Of a stretch of 64,000 nucleotides of DNA, positions 18,899-26,607 are shown piece by piece. The notes under the pieces were generated by a model. The model was not told the origin of the DNA and did not search any database. It was given only the letters and a program-made list of their open reading frames with translations. Source of the stretch: Bacteroidota bacterium (GTDB lineage: Bacteria; Bacteroidota; Bacteroidia; B-17B0; Aurantibacillaceae); the NCBI GenBank assembly GCA_018267655.1, contig JAFDYB010000007.1, positions 1 to 64,000 of the forward strand, given 5' to 3'. The translations under genes were made by a program, and so were the position numbers. Position 1 is the first letter of the stretch; every line of letters starts with the position of its first letter.

Positions 18899-20255
18899 TA
18901 AATTCTTTAGTATCTTTATCGCAATTAATATAAAAACAAATATTTTAACTTTTTTATTATGCATTTGCATCTGTAACACTTATTTTTCGGCTGTAAATGG
19001 CAAAGTAATTGATAGCTTAAAAAAAGTTGCGTTAACCCAAAAAGACACCGTTAAAGCAAAAACATTCATTATTATTTCTACTGCCCTTGAAGCAAATTAT
19101 CCTAATGAAGCTTTAAAATATATCGATTCCTCAGTAACGTTATTGAAACCAACAAATTATCTAAAATTAAAAATCTCTGCATTACGCAGGTTGGGCGGCG
19201 TATTAACAACATTAGGCAATTACGAAAAGGCTATTAGTGTGTTAAGAGATGCTTTAACACTAAATGCAGAACTAAAATCAAATTCCATTTATATAGGTGT
19301 GTATAATACGCTAGGCAATACATATTTAGGATTAAAACGATATGATTCAGCTTTAGAAAACTACAAGCTATCTTTATTTTATGCGCAAAAATCTTTAAAA
19401 AACAAAAGCGATTGCGCTGTTGCTTATATAGGAATAGGCAATGCTTATTCAAATAAAAACAATTTACCAAAAGCAATTGATAATTTTAAAAAAGCCGAAA
19501 GTATTTTTAAGAAAGCAAATAGTAAAATGTACAGCGCCTACGTTGAATCTTTATTAGGCGAAGTATATGTAAAAAACAAAAAACCCACCATAGCACTAGA
19601 ATACCTTTTACATAGTCTCATTTATTTTAACGAATCAAACGATTTATATGGTTCAGCCTTAACACAAGAAAATATTGGAACTGCATATATACAACTTAAT
19701 AATTACAGCAAAGCAGTAACTTATTTTAAAAATGCTTATGAAATAAACACTAAAAGAAACGCCTGGGATAATATTATGTCTTCGGCAGAAGGATTAAGTA
19801 AGAGTTACGAATTACTTGGCGATAAAACAAAGGCTTTAAATTATTATAAAGATTATGCAAAGTATAAAGACTCTATTTATAATAAAGATCGAACCAGAGC
19901 TTTTGCAGATGTAGAAACAAAATACGAAACCGAAAAAAAAGAACAAGAGTTAAAAATAAAAAATATTGAGCTTGAAAAAACTTCGCTTAAATTAAGTAAA
20001 AGAAATACCATTATGTATTACACACTCGCAATACTATCCATTTTTTTATTAATGACAATTATTTTATATAAACAAGTAAGAGCAAAGCAAAAAGCAAACA
20101 CTTTACTCTCTCATAAAAATACTGAAATAGAACAAAAAAATTTAGAAATTGAATTAAAAAACAAAGAAATATTAGATTCTATAAAATATGCCAAGCGGAT
20201 ACAAATAACGCAATTTCCTAGTGCGAAATACATAAAAAAACATTTGAATCAGTAG
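18864..20255 (+). CDS. TPR membrane protein ending at a SpoIIE-type linker, no phosphatase domain
   Basis: A 463-residue protein: N-terminal hydrophobic signal (TNILTFLLCICICNTYFSA), seven or so TPR units (about 75-330, for example YIGVYNTLGNTYLGLKRYDSALENYK), a membrane span about 382-402 (MYYTLAILSIFLLMTIILY) and a coiled coil rich in EIEQKNLEIELKNKEI. It ends with ILDSIKYAKRIQITQFPSAKYIKKHLNQ. In many Bacteroidota proteins the KEILDSIxYAKRIQ linker leads directly into a SpoIIE/PP2C phosphatase; here translation stops instead. Start is uncertain: the TTG at 18864 is the only in-frame TTG/GTG/ATG before the signal peptide, and it overlaps the transporter gene by 35 bp. Confidence 0.7.
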   Translation: MPYYQLYFCPISKFFSIFIAINIKTNILTFLLCICICNTYFSAVNGKVIDSLKKVALTQKDTVKAKTFIIISTALEANYPNEALKYIDSSVTLLKPTNYLKLKISALRRLGGVLTTLGNYEKAISVLRDALTLNAELKSNSIYIGVYNTLGNTYLGLKRYDSALENYKLSLFYAQKSLKNKSDCAVAYIGIGNAYSNKNNLPKAIDNFKKAESIFKKANSKMYSAYVESLLGEVYVKNKKPTIALEYLLHSLIYFNESNDLYGSALTQENIGTAYIQLNNYSKAVTYFKNAYEINTKRNAWDNIMSSAEGLSKSYELLGDKTKALNYYKDYAKYKDSIYNKDRTRAFADVETKYETEKKEQELKIKNIELEKTSLKLSKRNTIMYYTLAILSIFLLMTIILYKQVRAKQKANTLLSHKNTEIEQKNLEIELKNKEILDSIKYAKRIQITQFPSAKYIKKHLNQ

Positions 20256-20311
20256 TTTTACTGAGCAAAATAATTGTATTTCTCTATTTTTTTATTGACC
20301 TTTAGCTTCGT

Positions 20312-21652
20312 GTGAAAGCCTTTTTTAATATATTACTTTTTTTAATAATTACCTTTACCTCTTTAGCAAATAAAGACTCGTTATTATTAATAACAAAAGA
20401 AGCAAAAGCAAGCGATTTACAAAAAATGAACGCCTTGTACGAATTAAGCTGGGAGTTTATTTATACGAATGTTGACTCATCATATTTATTTGCTAAGCAA
20501 GCCTACGTTCTTTCTAAAAAAAAAGAATTTTTATATTTCAGACCTAAAATTTTAAATTTACTTGGCTCTATATTTCAAATAAAGGGAGAGTATTTAAAAG
20601 CCATTGAGTATTACCAACAAACTGTAAATTTTGGACTAAAAAACAAAGACGATGAAACGCTTTTAAAAGCCTACTCTAACATTGGCGCTTTATACATTAA
20701 TATACACGATTCAAATAAGGCTTTAGACTATCTTACAAAAGGCTTAGATATTGCGAAAAAGTTAAATAAACAGTCAAGTTTTTCGTCTATATACAACAAT
20801 GTAGGTCTTGTTTATATGAATAAATTTCAATATGATAAAGCACTTGAATACTTTAAACAAAGCTTAAAAATATACGAAAACATTAATGATGAAAACGGTA
20901 TTGGCTCATCTTTTGCAAATATTGGCAATGCTTATCAGCAATTAAAAAAAAATAATGATGCTCTTTTGTATTATAAAAAATCTTTAATTATTGCAGAAGA
21001 ACAAGGTAATTTATATGAAGTTTCAAAAATAAATTATGATATAGGCGATATTTTAAATTCACTAAAACAATACGCTTCAGCTATAAACCACCTCAACAAA
21101 GCAAAAACTGTTGCAGAAGAAATTGAAGAACACGAAACTTTAATGAATTCCGTTGAAGAATTAAGTTCAAGTTATAAAGGATTAAAAAATTACAAAAAAG
21201 CATTTGAGTTTTTAGAAAAATTTTATTTGTTAAAAAAGAAAAGTGACTCTATTTTTAAAAAAGATGAAGTACACAAAAAAGAAATTGAGTTTGAGTTTAA
21301 TAATAAATCTTATCGCGATAGCTTAACAAACGCTGAATTAAACAAAACTAAAGATGCGCAAATTAAAGCCAATAAGGCACAAATTGAAAAAGATAAATTA
21401 TTTAAAATTTCGCTTTCAATAGGATTTATTTTAGTTATTATTTTTGCCGCAGCAATACTTAACCGATTTAATTTAATTAAAAAACAAAAAAGAATAATTG
21501 AAATAAAAAATGAGGAAACCGAGCGTCAGAAAAAAGAAATTGAAGATAAAAATAAAGAAATACTAGATTCTATAAAATACGCTAAACATATACAAAGCTC
21601 TATTTTGCCCAGCCATAAATATATTTCAAGAGTCTTAAAAAAATCTAAATGA
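20312..21652 (+). CDS. TPR membrane protein, paralogue of the preceding gene, also lacking the SpoIIE domain
   Basis: A 446-residue protein from a GTG start, chosen because it gives a clean signal peptide (MKAFFNILLFLIITFTSLANKDS). TPR repeats cover about 40-300 (SSIYNNVGLVYMNKFQYDKALEYFKQSLKIYE, SSFANIGNAYQQLKKNNDALLYYKKSLIIA), followed by a coiled coil, a membrane span about 371-390 (ISLSIGFILVIIFAAAIL) and a charged coiled coil. It ends DSIKYAKHIQSSILPSHKYISRVLKKSK, the same truncated phosphatase linker as its neighbour. Its stop overlaps the yggS-like start (ATGA), so the two are translationally coupled. Likely a signalling scaffold, by inference. Confidence 0.75.
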   Translation: MKAFFNILLFLIITFTSLANKDSLLLITKEAKASDLQKMNALYELSWEFIYTNVDSSYLFAKQAYVLSKKKEFLYFRPKILNLLGSIFQIKGEYLKAIEYYQQTVNFGLKNKDDETLLKAYSNIGALYINIHDSNKALDYLTKGLDIAKKLNKQSSFSSIYNNVGLVYMNKFQYDKALEYFKQSLKIYENINDENGIGSSFANIGNAYQQLKKNNDALLYYKKSLIIAEEQGNLYEVSKINYDIGDILNSLKQYASAINHLNKAKTVAEEIEEHETLMNSVEELSSSYKGLKNYKKAFEFLEKFYLLKKKSDSIFKKDEVHKKEIEFEFNNKSYRDSLTNAELNKTKDAQIKANKAQIEKDKLFKISLSIGFILVIIFAAAILNRFNLIKKQKRIIEIKNEETERQKKEIEDKNKEILDSIKYAKHIQSSILPSHKYISRVLKKSK

Positions 21653-22323
21653 GTATTGCATCTAATATAGAAAACTTAAAAAAATCTATTCCAAAACATG
21701 TTAGTTTAATTGCTGTTTCAAAAACAAAATCTGTTACCGAAATTCTTGAAGCACTTAATGCAGAGCAATATGATTTTGGCGAAAACTATGTGCAAGAACT
21801 AATCGAAAAACAAGCACTACTACCCTCCACTATTAACTGGCATTTTATTGGGCACCTGCAAACAAACAAAGTTAAATTTATAGCGCCTTTTGTACATCTT
21901 ATACACAGTGTAGATAGCATTAAATTATTAACAGAAATAAATAAACAAGCTTTAAAAAACAATCGTATAATTAATTGCTTACTCCAAATATACGTAGGCA
22001 ATGAAGAGACAAAGTTTGGCCTATTGCCAAACGAGTGCGAAGAAATAATTAACTCATCAAAAATAAAAAATTTAGAAAATATACGCATAATAGGGCTTAT
22101 GGCTATGGCAAGCAATACAAATGACGTTAAACAAATAACTAACGAGTTTGCTGCACTAAAAACTATTTTTGAGCGCTTAAAAAAAACACCTATTACCTCA
22201 CAAAACATTCAACTATCCATACTAAGCATGGGAATGAGCACCGACTACGAACTTGCCATAAAATGTGGGAGCAACATGGTAAGACTAGGAAGTTTAATTT
22301 TTGGGCAAAGAAATTATAATTGA
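21649..22323 (+). CDS. YggS-family PLP homeostasis protein
   Basis: A 224-residue PLP-binding protein with the N-terminal alanine-racemase-like barrel. The lysine that binds pyridoxal phosphate is in LIAVSKTKSVTEI (about 21-33); FGENYVQEL, WHFIGHLQTNK and LSMGMSTDYELAI with GSNMVRLGSLIFG, the phosphate-binding region, are the other family hallmarks. The family (YggS/PROSC/PLPBP) has no proven enzymatic activity and acts in vitamin B6 balance. It overlaps the preceding TPR gene by 4 bp. Confidence 0.93.
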   Translation: MSIASNIENLKKSIPKHVSLIAVSKTKSVTEILEALNAEQYDFGENYVQELIEKQALLPSTINWHFIGHLQTNKVKFIAPFVHLIHSVDSIKLLTEINKQALKNNRIINCLLQIYVGNEETKFGLLPNECEEIINSSKIKNLENIRIIGLMAMASNTNDVKQITNEFAALKTIFERLKKTPITSQNIQLSILSMGMSTDYELAIKCGSNMVRLGSLIFGQRNYN

Positions 22324-22397
22324 TATTAATTAAAAATTATACACTATATTAAATTTTTATTTGTATTATTATAATTCCTGTCAAAACAAGATAAGAA

Positions 22398-24260
22398 TTG
22401 ATTCAAAAAGCGATATACCTCTTTGTAATATTATTGCATTTAAAAAGTAAATCTCAAAAAATTGACTCTGCATTTGTTATGCATAATAACGATAGTATTT
22501 GGGAGTACATGCAAAACAATAAAAACAAAGCTAACTTGTTTGCCTTAAAGTCAATCTTATATGCCGAAAAGTTAGCTAATCCCTGGGTGCTTGCAAATAC
22601 ATACCATTCAGTAGCTAGCTTATATTACTTTACCTCTGAGTATGAAAAAGCGATATTGTATAATAAAAAAGCTTTAGGTATAAACATTAAATTAAATGAT
22701 ACCAAAGGCTTAATTAAAGCATATAATAATTTAGGAATTGTTAATCAGCAATTAGGAAATTATTCTGATGAAATTAAATTTTATGAAAAAGCATTAAAGT
22801 TAGCTCAAGCGATAAAAGACACGTTAATTCAAAGTTCTGTAATCAATAATATTGGTGAAACTATGATGAGGCAAGAAAATTATGAGTTAGCACTAACTTG
22901 GAATTTAAAAAATTTAAAATTAAGAGAGCTTATAAGAGATGAAGATGGTATAACTTCAACACAAATTAATATTGCAAACGCCTATTTTAAATTAAAGAAT
23001 ATTGTTAATGCAGAAAAATATTACAGACTAGTAAAACCTAAAATAGAAAAAACAAAAAATAATTATTATAAAAGTATATTTTACCTTGATTATGGTGTTT
23101 TTTTAAAGGATTTAAATAAATTTAATGAGGCCATTGAGGCCATTAGTTTATCAATTTCAGCTAGTAATGCTATAGGCGACAAAGATGGTATTTTAGTAAA
23201 TATGCTAAACCTAGCTGATATTTACAGCATGCAAAAAAAATTCTCAGAGGCAATTAAAACTTATCACCAAACGTTAACTATAAGTAAAAATATTAAAAAC
23301 CCGCTTTGGGAAAAGCAATCCTACTCAGGCTTAAATACAAGTTACTACTCTATGGGCGAATATAAAAAAGCTTACGATGCCTTTTATAAATACGACAGCA
23401 TAAAAGAATATATAAAAAACAGTGAACTAAGAGAAAAAGTTTCGGAGCTTGAAAAAAAATACAAAACGCAAGAGCTCACTGATAAAAATGCATTGCTCCA
23501 AAACGAAATATTTATAAAAAAAATAGAATCAAAACAGCAAAAAACAATTGTTATATCACTTTTGATTTTGCTATTAATATTATTAACAGCTGCATTTTTA
23601 TTTTATAAGCTAAACCGGTCAAAGCAATTAATAGAATTAAGAAGTGCAACCATTAAAGCCGAAGAGTCTGAAAGAATGAGAATTGCAAAAGATATACATG
23701 ATGACTTAGGATCTGGATTAACAAAACTAAGATTCATGAGTGAAGCATTAAAAACAGAAGAACAAAATGTACAAAAAATAATTCTCAACATCAATGAATC
23801 GTCAAATCAGCTTGTTGATAGCTTAAAAGATTTAATTTGGGTTATGAATAAAGAAAATTCAACTCTCGAAAATTTAATTAGCCGAATACGTGAATTTTCA
23901 AATCAATACCTCGAAGATTGTTCATTAGAATTAAAATTTATTGCTCCAGCACAAATTCCGGAAAATAAAATAAACATTGAGGTTAGTAGAAACATTTTTA
24001 TGATTGTTAAAGAATCATTGCAAAATATTGTAAAACATGCCAAAGCAAAAAATGTGATCATAGAAGTATTGCTAAGTGACGTAGCGCTTGAAATTTTAAT
24101 AAGTGACGATGGATGTGGTATAAAAAATGAGAACAAAACGGGTAATGGCTTATTAAATATGTCATCAAGAGCTAAACAAATAAATGCAATTTTTAATATA
24201 AATTCTAGCTCAAGTGGCACAAAAATTAAGCTAAATATCGCACTTACAAAATACTACTAA
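22398..24260 (+). CDS. TPR sensor histidine kinase (HisKA_3 type)
   Basis: A 620-residue sensor kinase from a TTG start that gives a signal-like N-terminus (MIQKAIYLFVILLHLKSKSQ). TPR repeats span about 60-330, a coiled coil 345-380, one membrane span about 383-403, then HisKA_3 dimerisation with phospho-acceptor His434 (RMRIAKDIHDDLGSGLTKLRFM) and a HATPase domain (Asn543 in LQNIVKHAKA, DDGCGI 570-575, GNGLLNMSSRA). This is the LiaS/NarX-like architecture that pairs with LuxR-type regulators, and one follows 41 bp downstream. Confidence 0.92.
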   Translation: MIQKAIYLFVILLHLKSKSQKIDSAFVMHNNDSIWEYMQNNKNKANLFALKSILYAEKLANPWVLANTYHSVASLYYFTSEYEKAILYNKKALGINIKLNDTKGLIKAYNNLGIVNQQLGNYSDEIKFYEKALKLAQAIKDTLIQSSVINNIGETMMRQENYELALTWNLKNLKLRELIRDEDGITSTQINIANAYFKLKNIVNAEKYYRLVKPKIEKTKNNYYKSIFYLDYGVFLKDLNKFNEAIEAISLSISASNAIGDKDGILVNMLNLADIYSMQKKFSEAIKTYHQTLTISKNIKNPLWEKQSYSGLNTSYYSMGEYKKAYDAFYKYDSIKEYIKNSELREKVSELEKKYKTQELTDKNALLQNEIFIKKIESKQQKTIVISLLILLLILLTAAFLFYKLNRSKQLIELRSATIKAEESERMRIAKDIHDDLGSGLTKLRFMSEALKTEEQNVQKIILNINESSNQLVDSLKDLIWVMNKENSTLENLISRIREFSNQYLEDCSLELKFIAPAQIPENKINIEVSRNIFMIVKESLQNIVKHAKAKNVIIEVLLSDVALEILISDDGCGIKNENKTGNGLLNMSSRAKQINAIFNINSSSSGTKIKLNIALTKYY

Positions 24261-24301
24261 ATGGTTAGTTAAAGCTATGGCAAAATCAATAATTTTATAA
24301 A

Positions 24302-24928
24302 ATGAAAACTATTTCTGTTGCAATTATTGAAGACGAAAAAGAAATTCGTGAAGGCCTACAAAAGCTATTAAACAATAGCGAAGGCTTTAAGTGTATGTAC
24401 TCTTTTTCAAATGCTGAAGATGCTATTGCTACACTCTCCAAAACAACAGTTGATGTAGCACTTGTTGATATTCATTTGCCCGGCATTAATGGCATTGAAT
24501 GTGTACGTCAATTAACAAATTTAAAATCAAAAATTCATTTTTTAATATGCACTTCTTTTGAAGATAGTGATAGTGTTTTTACCGCGCTTAAAGCAGGAGC
24601 CATTGGCTATTTAGTAAAAACAATACAAGCATCTAAATTGCTAGATGCAATTACAGAGGCCTATAACGGTGGCTCTCCTATGAGCAGTCATATTGCTAGA
24701 AAAGTTGTAAGTTCATTTAACGATAAGTCTATAAACAAAGAAATTCAAAAACTAACAAGCCGAGAAAAAGAAATTTTATCCTACCTGTCAAAAGGCTACC
24801 GCTACAAAGAAATAGCCGATTTTTTATTTGTAAGTACTGAGACTATTCGCACCCATATTCGTAACATCTACGAAAAACTGCAAGTAAACTCACGAACGGA
24901 AGCTATTAATAAAGCCTTTAACTCGTAA
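24302..24928 (+). CDS. NarL/FixJ-family response regulator
   Basis: A 208-residue regulator. The receiver (1-120) has the acidic pair Glu10/Asp11, phosphorylated Asp56 (VDVALVDIHLPG), Thr84-region ICTS and Lys106 (GYLVKT). The C-terminal LuxR helix-turn-helix (about 145-205) reads LTSREKEILSYLSKGYRYKEIADFLFVSTETIRTHIRNIYEKL. It is the cognate partner of the upstream TPR histidine kinase by adjacency. Regulon unknown; the two TPR proteins just upstream are plausible parts of the same circuit. Confidence 0.95.
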   Translation: MKTISVAIIEDEKEIREGLQKLLNNSEGFKCMYSFSNAEDAIATLSKTTVDVALVDIHLPGINGIECVRQLTNLKSKIHFLICTSFEDSDSVFTALKAGAIGYLVKTIQASKLLDAITEAYNGGSPMSSHIARKVVSSFNDKSINKEIQKLTSREKEILSYLSKGYRYKEIADFLFVSTETIRTHIRNIYEKLQVNSRTEAINKAFNS

Positions 24929-24966
24929 CACTACCTTTTTAGTTATTTGCACTTGATATTAACATC

Positions 24967-24986
24967 AAACACAAATGTGTTTTTTT
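24967..24986 (+). terminator. putative rho-independent terminator after the response regulator
   Basis: A 6-bp stem AAACAC/GTGTTT with a 4-nt loop followed directly by a run of T, 38 bp after the regulator's stop. Short and AT-rich, so moderate confidence. Confidence 0.45.
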
Positions 24987-25128
24987 AAAATTTAAGCCCG
25001 AGAAATTATGCACTTACAAATGCATTGCACCCGATTGTGCTTTACGCGCTAGATTGTTTTGAACTTTTTTACGCCACCGAGCTTATCATCTACCGGTGCT
25101 ATAAGCAGAAATAAAATGTTGTGAGTAC

Positions 25129-25758
25129 TTATTTTAAATACAACTTTAATGTTTTTTCAACCATTGTGTTGCGCAGATTTTTTGCTAAAATAACCCCTCC
25201 GGTATCAAGTAAATAATTCATTGGAATTGACGATATATGATATAAGTAGGCACCTGTTTCATTCCAGTTAGCGCTGTCTATAAGATTATATTTCCAATTG
25301 TAATGGTTGCTTTGGATACATCTCATCCAACCTGTTTTGTTTGCATCAACACAAACACTATAAATTTCGAACCCCTTAACATTTTTAAATAACGTATCTT
25401 TATAATTTTGGTAAATAGTTTTAAGTTTAAGGTTTTCGAACCTGCAAGGGGCACACCAACTAGCCCAAAAATCTACTAAAACTATTTTCTTTAACAAAGA
25501 AAGGCGAATAAAATTCCCGGCAGTGTCTTTTAATAGAAGATCGGGGGCTTTGTTGCCAATTTCAAGGCCAATAGTAGTGGTTTGAGGAGTGGCCGGTAAG
25601 GACGAAAAAACATTTCTATTGGTAGCCACATATTTTTCGTTACTTTTTTGGCAAGAAAATAAAACGAAGCCCATAGTTACAACAAAACATATTCCCTTTA
25701 TAACATGTAAAGGCAAATATTTATTATAAAACAGAAAGTGCCGTGTTTGTTTTTTCAT
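25129..25758 (-). CDS. TlpA/ResA-like thioredoxin-fold lipoprotein
   Basis: A 209-residue exported thioredoxin-like protein. The N-terminus has a membrane segment ending in FVLFSCQKSNEK, a probable lipobox with Cys36, placing it on the periplasmic side of a membrane. The redox site is VDFWASWCAPCRFENLK (CAPC about 100-103), and GNKAPDLLLKDTAGNFIRLSLLKKIVLVDFWASW matches the AhpC-TSA/Redoxin family. The cis-Pro loop is SIPMNYLLD. Such proteins reduce disulfides in periplasmic proteins or cytochrome c precursors. No cytochrome maturation gene is adjacent. The N-terminal 20 residues before the hydrophobic stretch are unusually basic, so a later start is possible. Confidence 0.85.
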   Translation of the reverse strand: MKKQTRHFLFYNKYLPLHVIKGICFVVTMGFVLFSCQKSNEKYVATNRNVFSSLPATPQTTTIGLEIGNKAPDLLLKDTAGNFIRLSLLKKIVLVDFWASWCAPCRFENLKLKTIYQNYKDTLFKNVKGFEIYSVCVDANKTGWMRCIQSNHYNWKYNLIDSANWNETGAYLYHISSIPMNYLLDTGGVILAKNLRNTMVEKTLKLYLK

Positions 25759-25812
25759 CAGTTTTTTATCTTTTTCATGTTAAAATTAAAGCATTTGCAC
25801 TAGAAAAATTGT

Positions 25813-26571
25813 TCAAGCAGAAAAATTTTTAGTAAGCTCTGAAATAATTATCCCGGTAGCTATTGCAGCATTAAGCGACTCACTGCCTACATTTTGTTTA
25901 GCAGGAATTGTAATAGGTTTTGTAATTAAATGTTTAAAATCGTCCCTAATGCCATTTGCTTCATTGCCTACTACAAGCAAGCTATTTTCATTAAATGTAT
26001 GTGTGTAAATAGATTCGCCTTTAAGATACGCTCCGTAAATTTCTGAAAATTTAGTTTTAGCAAGTAAATTTGGAAGTTCAATATATTTTACATTCACTCT
26101 TAAAAATGCACCCATTGTGCTTTGCAAAACCTTAGGGTTAAACATCTCGCAACAATTGCTTGAACAATAAACAGTGCTTATCCCAAACCAATCTGCAGTC
26201 CTGATTATGGTTCCAAAATTTCCAGGATCTTTTATTTCATCTAAATATAATGATAGTTTTGAGTTTTTATTAGCAGCAATTTCAAAATAGCTACAAACCG
26301 CCAAAACATTATTAGGTGTAGATTGTAAGCTAATTTTTTTCAATTCTTCTACTGTTATAACATTACAATTTTTTGGTGGAATTTCAATAATATTTGAATT
26401 ACACTCATGCAAAAAAGTATCTGTAAAAAACAAATCTTTAATAATAGATGGCATTTGTTTTGCCACTTCAAGCACCAACTTTTTACCTTCAATAATAAAC
26501 AACCGGTTTAAATCTCTATTTTTTTTCAAATGAAGGCTTTTAATAAAATTTATTTGCTTTTTACTAATCAT
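25813..26571 (-). CDS. TrmH/SpoU-family RNA 2'-O-methyltransferase
   Basis: A SPOUT-fold methyltransferase of 252 residues that uses SAM to methylate ribose 2'-O on rRNA or tRNA. The three SpoU motifs are present: LDEIKDPGNFGTIIRTADWFGI, VVGNEANGI and IPAKQNVGSESLNAAIATGII, forming the trefoil knot. An N-terminal substrate-binding domain (KKQINFIKSLHLKKNRDLNRLFIIEGKKLVLEV) matches the RlmB/23S-type subfamily. I choose the ATG at 26571 (MISKKQINFIKSL); the frame is open to 26631 but that would overlap the divergent tamL. Confidence 0.9.
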   Translation of the reverse strand: MISKKQINFIKSLHLKKNRDLNRLFIIEGKKLVLEVAKQMPSIIKDLFFTDTFLHECNSNIIEIPPKNCNVITVEELKKISLQSTPNNVLAVCSYFEIAANKNSKLSLYLDEIKDPGNFGTIIRTADWFGISTVYCSSNCCEMFNPKVLQSTMGAFLRVNVKYIELPNLLAKTKFSEIYGAYLKGESIYTHTFNENSLLVVGNEANGIRDDFKHLITKPITIPAKQNVGSESLNAAIATGIIISELTKNFSA

Positions 26572-26607
26572 AATTTCAACTAAATTAGTACATTTTATTT
26601 CATTTTT

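Noticed and set aside
24993..25120. Possible RNA gene between the response regulator and the TlpA-like gene
   Set aside because: No tRNA or known RNA fold found; only the short terminator at 24967 is supported.
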